NCBI RefSeq assembly: GCF_020510585.1
Contig: NZ_CP075190.1
Location: 124,001 to 188,000 of the forward strand
Length of the DNA stretch: 64,000 bases
Origin: Ferribacterium limneticum
GTDB taxonomy: Bacteria > Pseudomonadota > Gammaproteobacteria > Burkholderiales > Rhodocyclaceae
Direction of reading: 5' to 3'
Under the pieces are notes generated by a model. That model saw only the letters and a list, made by a program, of their open reading frames with translations, had not been told where the DNA came from and searched no databases. Shown in pieces: positions 47,496 to 55,859 of the stretch. Position 1 is the first letter of the stretch. The number at the start of each line of letters is the position of its first letter. A program made the translations under genes and the position numbers.

Positions 47496-48104
47496 ATGCT
47501 GGAACAACGGCGGCATCAACGAATTCGTTTCGGCAACTTGCCTAGAGTCAGTATTGGCTTTGGGGGGGCGATCGGCGAAGGGTTGATCGAAAATCTCTCT
47601 TTGTCCGGCCTGATGGTGCGGACAGACATGCCGCTCGAAATTTCGCACAACATCGGCTGTGAGTTTCGGGTTTTCGGTTCGCCAATGATTGATGTTCCAG
47701 CCACGGTTGTTAGTCGTGTCGGCGACCTGTTTGGCGTCCGCTTTCAGACCGGGCCAATCAACCAGATACTTATCGACGATGCCATTAGTTCGGCCCTGGC
47801 ATCTGGGAATGCCTCGATTCTTGCTGTGCGCGAGTTGGGCGGCAAGAAAATTATGCGGATCACCGGTGGCCTCGGAAACCCTCTGCGCAATGATTTCATG
47901 CATGCCTTGACGAGAGTAGGGGTGGATGAAATAGATCTCGAAGGCGTCACCGTGGTCGATCAGGCTGGGCTGGCTTTATGCTTGGTGGCCTGCAATCGGC
48001 ACGGCGTGAAGCTCGGTGCGCAGTCGCCATGTTTTGCCGAGGCCTGGAAGCAGGCTGTGGCGGTACCGGGTGAGATCGAAAAAATGGAAACGCCGGGGTT
48101 GTGA
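47496..48104 (+). CDS. PilZ-STAS fusion protein
   Basis: 202 aa from ATG 47496. N-terminal PilZ domain (1-95): RRHQRIRFG and later ENLSLSGLMV form the c-di-GMP-binding RxxxR and (D/N)xSxxG motifs. C-terminal STAS-like domain (about 115-200): KIMRITGGLGNPLRNDF, then VDEIDLEGVTVVDQAGLALCL. The STAS phospho-Ser position of the usual DSxG reads DQAG. Its stop overlaps the GTG start of the TonB receptor gene, so the two are coupled. It probably senses c-di-GMP made by the neighbouring GGDEF protein (inference). Confidence 0.85.
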   Translation: MLEQRRHQRIRFGNLPRVSIGFGGAIGEGLIENLSLSGLMVRTDMPLEISHNIGCEFRVFGSPMIDVPATVVSRVGDLFGVRFQTGPINQILIDDAISSALASGNASILAVRELGGKKIMRITGGLGNPLRNDFMHALTRVGVDEIDLEGVTVVDQAGLALCLVACNRHGVKLGAQSPCFAEAWKQAVAVPGEIEKMETPGL

Positions 48105-50143
48105 CAACTATACCCGGCAATTTGCCATGTGCCTCGTTGGCCATCGTGCTGACGGGTGTCTGGATTTGCGGCAATGCTTGGGCGGCGGATGAGGATGCAT
48201 ACTTTAGTGAATTGCCGATTGTGGCATCGGTCAGTCGCCTGCCGCAGAGACTGGCGGATGCTCCCGCTGCCGTAACGGTTGTCGACCGCGAGATGATCAA
48301 GGCCTCCGGGGCACGTGACCTCAATGATATTTTCCGCCTGGTGCCCGGGTTTCAGACCTATCCGAATAATACCGAGTCGGCGCGGGCAACCTACCACGGC
48401 ATGGGAGACGGGGATTATTCATCGCGGGTCCAGGTTCTTATCGATGGGCGATCGATGTATTCGCCATTGTTTGGCGGCGGCGTTAACTGGGCGACATTGC
48501 CGGTCGCGCTTGAAGATATCGAGCGCATCGAGGTCGTGCGCGGGACAAATGCCGTTTCCTACGGCAGTAACGCCTTTCTCGGGGTGATCAACATTGTGAC
48601 TGTCGATCCAGCCTTGACGCGCGGCTTCTCGGTTTCGTCCAGCTACGGCAACCAGAATGTTCGCGACTACGGATTTCGGGTGGGCGGAAAAATCGGTGAG
48701 GTGGGTGATTTTCGTTTTACCTACAAGCAGCTAAATGATGATGGTCTGACGAATCGCTATGACTGGATCGATTCGTATTTTTCCAGGCTCTTTGATTTTC
48801 GTGCCGACGTGGTGTTGAGCGAGAGGGATAGTCTCCAGTTGTCCATGGGACGGACTGACGGGGTAATCCAGAATGGCCGGAATAAATTGGTGGGTGGTTT
48901 ATGGCAGCAGAATCCGGAAAACCCCATGCGGCAGATGCGTCAGTCAGATAGCTATGCCCAAGTCATTTGGCGGCGTGTTTTTTCCGCTGATTCGGATTTC
49001 CAGTTTCGTTATTCCTATGTGGTCGACCGTTCCGATGATGCATTTACATTTTCGAATTTGCATATCAATCAGTCAGGCGATGAAGGCGTGCGACATGAAT
49101 TCGAGGTGCAGCATAGTTTGAAAATAGACAAGGCCGTCCGCATGGTTTGGGGCGGTGGATGGCGCGAAGACGCAATGCGCTCGGAGTGGTCATTGCCCGG
49201 GATGGGGGAGGTTAACCGCAGTATTGGTCGCGTCTTCGGTAATCTGGAGTGGCGGCCGACTCATTGGTTCACCGGCAATGCCGGTCTGGCGCTAGAGGAT
49301 GATTCGCTTGTAGGGATGCATGTTTCGCCGCGGGTCAGCAGCAATTTTCATTTGACTCCGGAGGATACGTTACGCCTTGGCTATTCACGGGCTTATCACA
49401 CCGGAAGCACCGTTGATTACCGAGGCCAGCAAAGGGCCTTTGGGATTTCCTTTTTCAGTGCTCGCCCGGACTTGATGGCGACCGAAGGCCTGGATACGCT
49501 GGAGGCGGGGTATCTTGGCGACTGGCGAGACTGGCGGGCCAGTCTTGATGTTCGGGTATTCAGCGAGCGCATCCGGAACCGCTTGTACAAGATTGATATG
49601 GATACAACGAGCCCTCTGATCGGATTGTCGACGGTGCCGATTCAGAGTGTCGAAATCCAGGGTGTTGAATACCAGTTTAAATGGCAGCCATTTGATACCA
49701 CTCGTCTTGTCTTCACGCAGACCTTGGCGAATATTTCCAGTGACTACCAGTCTTCTGCGCTTGCGCTGAGCAATTCAACTTTGACTACAGTCAAAGCAGT
49801 CCAGATTCGGGAGTTGACCGAGCGCTCGATGCCCGCGCGATCAACGTCGGCGCTGTTGATCCAGAAATTGCCACTCGGCTTGGAGTTTTCAACTGCCGGT
49901 TATTGGCAGGAGTCGATGAAGTGGAGCACAAACACGACTGCGCAACGCTATCGACGGTTTGACGTGCGCCTTGGTTACCCGTTCCGGTCGGGCGGGTTGG
50001 CGGGAGAGATTGCCTTGACCGTACAAAGCCTTAATGGCGCACACAACGAGTACAAAGGGCCAAATCCCGACGATACAAATCCGAATCCGGATGGGCGCAT
50101 CGTCGAACGCCGCCAGTGGGTCAGCCTGCGGCTTGATTTTTGA
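48101..50143 (+). CDS. TonB-dependent outer membrane receptor
   Basis: 680 aa; GTG start in a GTGA overlap. Signal peptide to about residue 28 (GNAWA). Plug domain from about 40 to 160 with LPQRLADAPAAVTVVDREMI, RVQVLIDGRSMY and RIEVVRGTNAVSYGSNAFLGVINI; then the beta barrel ending in the typical aromatic VSLRLDF. The extracellular ligand is unknown. Base composition is visibly less GC-rich than the flanks. Convergent with the GGDEF-EAL/binding-protein pair, with which it probably forms one sensory unit. Confidence 0.93.
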   Translation: MTTIPGNLPCASLAIVLTGVWICGNAWAADEDAYFSELPIVASVSRLPQRLADAPAAVTVVDREMIKASGARDLNDIFRLVPGFQTYPNNTESARATYHGMGDGDYSSRVQVLIDGRSMYSPLFGGGVNWATLPVALEDIERIEVVRGTNAVSYGSNAFLGVINIVTVDPALTRGFSVSSSYGNQNVRDYGFRVGGKIGEVGDFRFTYKQLNDDGLTNRYDWIDSYFSRLFDFRADVVLSERDSLQLSMGRTDGVIQNGRNKLVGGLWQQNPENPMRQMRQSDSYAQVIWRRVFSADSDFQFRYSYVVDRSDDAFTFSNLHINQSGDEGVRHEFEVQHSLKIDKAVRMVWGGGWREDAMRSEWSLPGMGEVNRSIGRVFGNLEWRPTHWFTGNAGLALEDDSLVGMHVSPRVSSNFHLTPEDTLRLGYSRAYHTGSTVDYRGQQRAFGISFFSARPDLMATEGLDTLEAGYLGDWRDWRASLDVRVFSERIRNRLYKIDMDTTSPLIGLSTVPIQSVEIQGVEYQFKWQPFDTTRLVFTQTLANISSDYQSSALALSNSTLTTVKAVQIRELTERSMPARSTSALLIQKLPLGLEFSTAGYWQESMKWSTNTTAQRYRRFDVRLGYPFRSGGLAGEIALTVQSLNGAHNEYKGPNPDDTNPNPDGRIVERRQWVSLRLDF

Positions 50144-50158
50144 TTCGCTGACGCCGTT

Positions 50159-52246
50159 CTAGGCTGAGCGCATCACTGCGCCCTCTAGCCAAACCTCAAA
50201 GGGTTCGCTGGGAGCAACAGCTTTGCCTTCGGCAAAGTCGACTCCCAGGCTGCGCAGTTGTTCCAGTGTGTCCAGATCGTCAACGCCATCGGCGATCGTA
50301 TGTATATTCTGATCGGCGGTAATTTCCTGAACGGCCCGCAATAGCGCAGTTGATGCGCGATTTCCGCCCAGTTCGCGGGTCAGGCTGCGGCTGAGTTTGA
50401 CGTAACTTGGCGTGATGCTGCGCAAGTGGGTGAATGATGATAGCCCGCCGCCGAAATCGTCCAGCCCGATCTGACAGCCGAGCGCACGCATCTGGCGGGA
50501 GAACTCCATGGCCTGGCTGGTCAGGAGCGTCAGGGTATCTTCGGAAAAGACGAAGCACAGTCGGTTTCCGGGCAGATTGCGGCTGCTCAGGTTGCGCGTG
50601 ATGAAGTCGACGGTATCGCGATTGCCGACTGAAGCACGGGAAAGCGGGACAAGGCAATGCAGCAGTTTCTGCTGACTCTTGGCGCGAGCCAGGGCGGCGA
50701 TCGCGGTTTCGATCAGGCGCTGGTCGATGGCGGGCGCGAGGTCGTAGCGTTCGGCCGCATCGCTCAGGGCAGACAGGGTGACTGGTGGCTGGCCGGGCTC
50801 GTTGAGCCGGGCAGTTAGCTCGACGAGATGGCTGCCTGACGGATGCTGGAGGGCGCGTAGCGGCATGGCTTCGACCAGGAGTCTGTCATCGGCCAGTGCA
50901 TTGGCGATGCGACTGGCCCAGTTGCTGGTTTCCTGTCGACGGTCCGCGCTGAGTTGCGCCTCCTGCTCGCAAACGCGGTTGCGGCCACTTTCCTTGGCGC
51001 GGTGGCAGGCGGCATCGCCGGCCGCGAGTACTTCATTAATGTTGCGAACCTTGCGGTTGACCGTGGTCAGCCCGATGCTGGTACCGATGGCAAAAACCTT
51101 ATCCTGCCAGATAAAACGATAGGCGGCGGCGAGGCCACAGATGTCTTCTGCCACCTGGTTGGCGCGCGAGCCGCTGCAATTGGCCAGCATGATGCTGAAT
51201 TCGTCGCCGCCGAGGCGGGCCAGCGTATCTTCTTCGCGCAGTCGCCCCTGAAACAGCAAGGCCATCTGCCGGAGCAATTCATCTCCGGCCAGGTAGCCAC
51301 AGTTGTCGTTGACCTGCTTGAAGCGGTCGAGGTCGAGAAAGAGCACCGAGAATTCCTCGCCGCCAGCCTGGACGCCGGCCAGCGCTTTCTCCAGCCGATG
51401 TTCGAATTCGCGCCGGTTGAGCAGGCCGGTCAGTGCATCGTGCCGGGCCTGGAAGGCGAGCTGGGCTGTCGCTTCCTCGATGCGGGATTGCATCGAGAAA
51501 TGCACTTCCTCGATATGGGTGGCCATTTCGTTGAAGCCATTTTCGAGAATGCCGATTTCGCCGCTCGATGTCGCTGGAACTCGTGTGTCCAGGCGGCCTG
51601 ATGACATGCCGTGAATGGCCTGGACCAGACGCATGACCGGCCGGGCGAGGTTGTCTGCCATGGCGATGGCGAGCGCGGCCAGTATGAGCAGGCCGGACAG
51701 TACGATCATCAGTCCGCGCTGCAGCAACTGACGCTGCCGGTTGGCCAGCTCAGTCTTGTCGAACTCAACAAAAACGTAGCCGATGATTTCCGGGGGGAGG
51801 GTCTTGCTGCTGGCGTTTTGCTCGAACAGCACGTCGGATTCACTGATCGAGCGTTTGACCGGGGCGCCGAAGGCAATCCAGTATTCGGTTTCGCCGACCT
51901 GCATGGGCTCGCTCATGGTTCGCCGCAGTTCATCGGCGGCCAGCGAAACGCGTCCGCTGACGGCGATGGTGCGGCCCTTCTGGTTGACGACGACGGCAGC
52001 CTTGACCCCCGATTCCTGGACGGTGGCTTGGGCGAGCCCGTGCAGGCTTTCGAGTTGCCCGGCAATAATGCCGTACTCGCTGACCGGCGCCAGATAGCGG
52101 ACCGTTGCCATGCCCTTGGCGCGCAGCTCGCCTTCGAGTGTGCGGATGCCACTGTAGGTGAAATAGCCGACAAGCACGATGGCGATCAGCGCGCTGGGCA
52201 GCAGCGTCAGCAACAGCAGGCGATGGCGGAGGGTAAGGTGACTCAT
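50159..52246 (-). CDS. CHASE8-HAMP-GGDEF-EAL protein, EAL degenerate
   Basis: 695 aa. Membrane helices at about 9-31 and 178-200 around a CHASE8-like periplasmic domain, HAMP at about 200-255, GGDEF at about 262-425 with intact ARLGGDEF and an inhibitory RxxD (REED) five residues before, so active as diguanylate cyclase with feedback control. The EAL domain (430-690) keeps ELTAR and DDFGGG but has ADGVD where AEGVE is expected and LVPLS for the Asn motif, so phosphodiesterase activity is doubtful. ATGA overlap with the binding-protein gene upstream. Confidence 0.93.
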   Translation of the reverse strand: MSHLTLRHRLLLLTLLPSALIAIVLVGYFTYSGIRTLEGELRAKGMATVRYLAPVSEYGIIAGQLESLHGLAQATVQESGVKAAVVVNQKGRTIAVSGRVSLAADELRRTMSEPMQVGETEYWIAFGAPVKRSISESDVLFEQNASSKTLPPEIIGYVFVEFDKTELANRQRQLLQRGLMIVLSGLLILAALAIAMADNLARPVMRLVQAIHGMSSGRLDTRVPATSSGEIGILENGFNEMATHIEEVHFSMQSRIEEATAQLAFQARHDALTGLLNRREFEHRLEKALAGVQAGGEEFSVLFLDLDRFKQVNDNCGYLAGDELLRQMALLFQGRLREEDTLARLGGDEFSIMLANCSGSRANQVAEDICGLAAAYRFIWQDKVFAIGTSIGLTTVNRKVRNINEVLAAGDAACHRAKESGRNRVCEQEAQLSADRRQETSNWASRIANALADDRLLVEAMPLRALQHPSGSHLVELTARLNEPGQPPVTLSALSDAAERYDLAPAIDQRLIETAIAALARAKSQQKLLHCLVPLSRASVGNRDTVDFITRNLSSRNLPGNRLCFVFSEDTLTLLTSQAMEFSRQMRALGCQIGLDDFGGGLSSFTHLRSITPSYVKLSRSLTRELGGNRASTALLRAVQEITADQNIHTIADGVDDLDTLEQLRSLGVDFAEGKAVAPSEPFEVWLEGAVMRSA

Positions 52247-53145
52247 CGGGCCTCCCTGTCGGTGGCCATGGCTCGCCGGATAGCGGCCTCATCGGAAATG
52301 TTGAGGCCTAATGACTGAGCGACATTGCCGTTGATGGCGATGGCGAACTGACTTGGGGCGGCTGGAGCGGGCAAATTGGTGCCGTGGGCGACAATCGTGT
52401 CGGCCGTCTGGCGGGCTATCTGGGCGGGCGTGCTGTGTAGTGCGGCGAGGGCGCCGGCGTTGACGAAGGCGGGGGAATAGCCAATGACCGGCCGCTGGTA
52501 ACGAAAGGCCGTAATCAGGATGGGCTTGATGTTGTTTCGATGGTAAATCTTGCTGTCGGGAACGGCGATCAGGACATTTACCCGGCCAAGTAGTGAATTC
52601 AACGCTGGCAGCAGCGTTGATTCGGTGTCGGCATCTTCGCTGTCCAGCGTCAGGCCGGCACCGCTGAAAGTGTGGCGGTACTGCCCGGCGACGTTTCTCG
52701 TTTCGTTACTGACGAGCATCCCGACCCGTTTCAGGCCGGGGAGCAGATGATTGATAAATGCCGCCTGGCGCGCTGGTGGCTGATCGAGGTAGATGGCGGT
52801 GATACGACCGGGGCGGCGGAATTCGGCGAGTATTTTTTCGTAACTTTGCCGGGGCAGCAGGGTGGCGATGATCGGCGGGTTGTCGCTCCGGCCCAGCGTT
52901 TTGCGCAAGGCATCGCTGCCGACAGTAACGACCAGTTCGGCCTGGCCGGCCAAGGGCGGGATCGCTTCGGCCTGATGTCTGGCCGAAATGCTCCAGGTCG
53001 TGCCAGCCAGTGCCTCTTCCAGCGTCGAAGAGAAATCGGCGTAGGCGCCCCCGCGATCGCTCATGACGAGCGCAATACCGCCTCCCCAGGCCGGCAGGGC
53101 TAGCGAAAACAGGGAGATGAAGGCAAATAGGGCGAAGCGTGGCAT
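52243..53145 (-). CDS. Periplasmic ABC-type substrate-binding protein
   Basis: 300 aa. Signal peptide ending near LALPAWG. Two-lobed binding fold of the ABC substrate-binding (PF04392-like) type: ELVVTVGSDALRKTLG, RVGMLVSNETRNVAG, VLIAVPDSKIYHRNNIKPILI, RPVIGYSPAFVNAGALAAL. No permease or ATPase genes are near, so it likely serves as a ligand sensor. It is translationally coupled to the CHASE8-GGDEF-EAL gene, an obvious partner for delivering the signal. Confidence 0.87.
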   Translation of the reverse strand: MPRFALFAFISLFSLALPAWGGGIALVMSDRGGAYADFSSTLEEALAGTTWSISARHQAEAIPPLAGQAELVVTVGSDALRKTLGRSDNPPIIATLLPRQSYEKILAEFRRPGRITAIYLDQPPARQAAFINHLLPGLKRVGMLVSNETRNVAGQYRHTFSGAGLTLDSEDADTESTLLPALNSLLGRVNVLIAVPDSKIYHRNNIKPILITAFRYQRPVIGYSPAFVNAGALAALHSTPAQIARQTADTIVAHGTNLPAPAAPSQFAIAINGNVAQSLGLNISDEAAIRRAMATDREAR

Positions 53146-53198
53146 TGCCCGAATATTGCCTTAGCGACTATGCCAAAGCAATTGTGGTTTTGCGCAAT

Positions 53199-53789
53199 TC
53201 AGGGGCTTTTGATGAAATTTCTCAACTGCTCCGTGATATTCGTCACAGGCATGGCAAAAGCAAATTTCTTGATGAATGCACCATCCGGTCCGAGCAGGAT
53301 CATGCCGGCGGAGTGATCGACCGCGTAGCGATCAGGTGCCGTGCCCGGTTCCAGTACTTTGGCGTAGCGGATTTTGAAGTTGTCGGCGGCGCGGCGGACG
53401 AGGGCGGGCGAGGCGGTCAGGCCGAGAATGCGGGGGTCGAAAAATTCGGTGTAGGTTTTCAGGATTTTGCCGGTATCGCGTTCCGGGTCCACCGAAATGA
53501 AGATGGCCTGGACGTGAATTGCGCTGTCGCCGAGTTGCTTGAGGATTTCGGCCATCTCGACGAGCGTCGTCGGGCAGATGTCCGGGCAGTAGGTGTAGCC
53601 GAAGGAAATAAGCTGGAAGCGGCCGCGGAAATCCTCGCTTGTGACGGAGCGGCCGTTCGGGTCTTGCAGCAGGTAGCGCGGGATGATTTCCGCGCTCGCC
53701 TCGTTCAGTAGCTCAAGGCTGTGGGTGGCTTGGGCGAAAGCCGGGCTGGCGCAGAGCAGGGCAAGTAGTAGCGCGCCGCGGCAGATCAT
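53199..53789 (-). CDS. SCO1/SenC family protein
   Basis: 196 aa with signal peptide (SPAFA) and thioredoxin-like fold. The copper-binding CxxxC is in YTYCPDICPTTL and the conserved His in YAVDHSAGMILL. SCO proteins deliver copper to the CuA site of cytochrome oxidase or act as thiol reductants. ATGA overlap with the upstream small exported protein; no oxidase genes in the window. Confidence 0.95.
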   Translation of the reverse strand: MICRGALLLALLCASPAFAQATHSLELLNEASAEIIPRYLLQDPNGRSVTSEDFRGRFQLISFGYTYCPDICPTTLVEMAEILKQLGDSAIHVQAIFISVDPERDTGKILKTYTEFFDPRILGLTASPALVRRAADNFKIRYAKVLEPGTAPDRYAVDHSAGMILLGPDGAFIKKFAFAMPVTNITEQLRNFIKSP

Positions 53790-54121
53790 TTTGCTGCGGC
53801 GAAGCTGGCCTGCAGTCTCTTTTCGGCGGCAGCCATATTGCTGGCCAGTGTGGCAGCATCGGGGCAGGTCGCGCCCTTGCCTTGCTCGAGATAGGCGGCG
53901 TTGGTGGCGTTTTCGAAAGCTTCGCCATAACCGCGGGTTTTCGGGGCGATGGTGATCACCGCGTTGCGGGCGCGGGCGACCAGGGCCGGTTGCTGGCAGG
54001 CGAGGGCGATGCCGTTGAGACGGCCGATGGCTTCGACGGCGGCAGTACCGTCATCGGCAGCCAGGCTGCTGTTGGCGATGGTGCACAGGGTCAGGGCGAG
54101 CAGCGGGGCGGTGAACTTCAT
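53786..54121 (-). CDS. Small exported protein, function unknown
   Basis: 111 aa from ATG 54121: signal peptide MKFTAPLLALTLCTIANSSL then AADDG. Mature part is helical with two Cys (ALACQQP and GATCPDA) that may form a disulfide. Family not recognised. Coupled to the SCO gene by a four-base overlap, so perhaps a periplasmic accessory to copper or thiol handling. Confidence 0.78.
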   Translation of the reverse strand: MKFTAPLLALTLCTIANSSLAADDGTAAVEAIGRLNGIALACQQPALVARARNAVITIAPKTRGYGEAFENATNAAYLEQGKGATCPDAATLASNMAAAEKRLQASFAAAK

Positions 54122-54178
54122 GGCACGAATCCTCAAGGTTGAAGGACGATTATAGGGAAGGCGCCGTGGACGACCTTT

Positions 54179-54970
54179 TCACAGATCAAAAATGGCGAGT
54201 AATTGTGGCAGGCCTTCGCTGATCGCCACCGGTCCAGGGGTCAGGATGATGGCCGATTTGATTTCATGCATGTTTTTCCGGTTGACCGCAGGAATGGCGT
54301 CCCAGCCCGGCCGGGCGGCGACGCGTTCGGGGCGGAAGTGCTTGCCGCACCAGGAGCCGATTATGATGTCCGGGGCGCCAGCGATGACTTTTTCCGGTGT
54401 CGGCCGGCGGTCCTTGGCGAGCGGCGAGCGGGCCTGTTCGGCGAAGATGTCTTCGCCGCCGGCGATCTCGATGAGTTCGGAGGCCCAGCGGATGCCGCTG
54501 ATCAGCGGTTCGTCCCATTCCTCGAAATAGACGCGCGGCTTCTTGCCGGTTTTGGCGAAGCGTTCGGCGGCGATGGCGCGGGCCTTGGCGATGTCGGCCT
54601 CGAGCCCGGCGACGATTTCGAGCGCCTTGGCCTCGGCGCCGACCAGCCGGCCGACCGTTTCGACCATGCCGAGAATGTCCTCGACGCTGCGCGTGTTGAA
54701 GGCGTAGACCGGCACACCAGCCTTGATCAGGTCGCGTGAAATCTCACTCTGCAGGTCGGAGAAAGTCAGCACCAGATCGGGCTGCGTCGCCAAAATCTTG
54801 TCGATGTCGCCGCTCGTGAAGGCGAAGACCTTGGGCTTTTCCTTGCGCGCTTCGGGGGGCCGAACGGTGTAGCCCGAAATGCCGACGATGCGCTCCTGCT
54901 CGCCCAAGGCATAGAGCACTTCGACGGTTTCCGTGGTCAGGCAGACGATGCGTTGCGGTGTGCGGCTCAT
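54179..54970 (-). CDS. Cobalamin-binding-protein-like (BtuF family) without signal peptide
   Basis: 263 aa from ATG 54970 (MSRTPQRIVCLTTETVEVLYALG); a longer frame covers the btuF-like gene antiframe and is rejected. Periplasmic-binding fold of the BtuF/FhuD type, with the interlobe helix and repeated TQPDLVLTFSDLQ, EVFDE-like FEEWDEPLISGIRW and GAPDIIIGSWCGK. No export signal is seen, so it would stay in the cytoplasm unless misread. ATGA overlap with the true BtuF-like gene. Contains repeat copy 10 (AVNRKNMHEIKS). Confidence 0.85.
   Translation of the reverse strand: MSRTPQRIVCLTTETVEVLYALGEQERIVGISGYTVRPPEARKEKPKVFAFTSGDIDKILATQPDLVLTFSDLQSEISRDLIKAGVPVYAFNTRSVEDILGMVETVGRLVGAEAKALEIVAGLEADIAKARAIAAERFAKTGKKPRVYFEEWDEPLISGIRWASELIEIAGGEDIFAEQARSPLAKDRRPTPEKVIAGAPDIIIGSWCGKHFRPERVAARPGWDAIPAVNRKNMHEIKSAIILTPGPVAISEGLPQLLAIFDL
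54256..54295 (+). repeat. Dispersed 40-bp repeat, copy 10 (inside the BtuF-like paralogue)
   Basis: TTTGATTTCATGC then TGTTTTTCCGGTTGACCGCA and GGAAT. Antisense to the host gene. Confidence 0.8.
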
Positions 54971-55857
54971 TTGGTCAGTCTCCGGCTGCGGGCGACATCG
55001 AGATGGGCGCAGAGCTTTTCGGTGCCGTCGAGGATGCGCGGCGTGTGGCGCTGCATGATGTCGGGGTTGATGTGGAACAGGTTGTCGCGTTTGACGGCGG
55101 TCATCCGCGTCCATTTGTCCCAGTCGTGCAACCATTCCGGCTTGGCGTCGCCCATACCGGTGGCGACGATGGCTTCCGGGTCGGCTTCGAGCACGGCTTC
55201 GACGGTGACATTGGGCGCCATTTGCTTGAGGTGGCCGAAGACGTTTTCACCGCCGCAGATCTTGATGGCATCGCTGATGATCTGCGGGCCGCCGACGGTC
55301 ATCAGCGGCGTTTTCCAGATCTGGTAAAAGACGCGCACTTTCGGCTTGCCGCCATTGGTTGTGCGCAGGCTGTCGAGGCGCTTGCGGAAGCGCTCGGCCG
55401 TCGCGTTGGCGGTGCTTTCAGTGCCAGCCAGCTGCCCTATGCGTTCGATCTGGTTGGCGATGTTGTCGATGGTGTTCGGCTGCGAGACATAGACCGTCAG
55501 GCCGAGCGCCCTGAGCTTGTCGACCTGCGTCATGTTATTGCCGCTTTCCCAGGCCAGCACGAGATCCGGCTTGAGGGCGGCGACGGCTTCGAGGTCGATG
55601 CGCGAATAGCCGCCGACGCGCGGCACTTTCTTCGCTTCCGGCGGGTAGTCGCTGTAATCGACGGTGCCCACCAGCCGGTCGCCGGCGCCTGCTGCGTACA
55701 GGCTTTCGGCGGCATGCGGGGCGAGGGTGACGATGCGTTTGGCCGGCGCCTTGAGGCGGACTTCCTGCCCGCTGTCGTCCTTGACGACGAGTTCGGCGTG
55801 GGCGGCGGTGGAAACGAGCAATCCCATGGTCAACCGGAAAAAAAGGCCAAATTTCAA
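54967..55857 (-). CDS. btuF: Cobalamin ABC transporter substrate-binding protein, BtuF-like
   Basis: 296 aa. Signal peptide MKFGLFFRLTMGLLVSTAAHA, then the helical-backbone binding fold: PAKRIVTLAPHAAESLYAAGAGD, YPPEAKKVPRVGGYSRIDLEAV, LKPDLVLAWESGN and FYQIWKTPLMTVGG. Probably periplasmic capture of cobalamin or cobinamide. TTG start in a TTGA overlap with cobD. The whole start and signal peptide are made from dispersed repeat copy 11. No btuCD genes are in the window. Confidence 0.87.
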   Translation of the reverse strand: MKFGLFFRLTMGLLVSTAAHAELVVKDDSGQEVRLKAPAKRIVTLAPHAAESLYAAGAGDRLVGTVDYSDYPPEAKKVPRVGGYSRIDLEAVAALKPDLVLAWESGNNMTQVDKLRALGLTVYVSQPNTIDNIANQIERIGQLAGTESTANATAERFRKRLDSLRTTNGGKPKVRVFYQIWKTPLMTVGGPQIISDAIKICGGENVFGHLKQMAPNVTVEAVLEADPEAIVATGMGDAKPEWLHDWDKWTRMTAVKRDNLFHINPDIMQRHTPRILDGTEKLCAHLDVARSRRLTK

Positions 55858-55859
55858 AT
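55820..55859 (-). repeat. Dispersed 40-bp repeat, copy 11 (start of btuF-like gene)
   Basis: Sense orientation with the gene: TTTGAAATTTGGCC then TTTTTTTCCGGTTGACCATG. It supplies the start codon and the first 13 codons. Confidence 0.86.
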
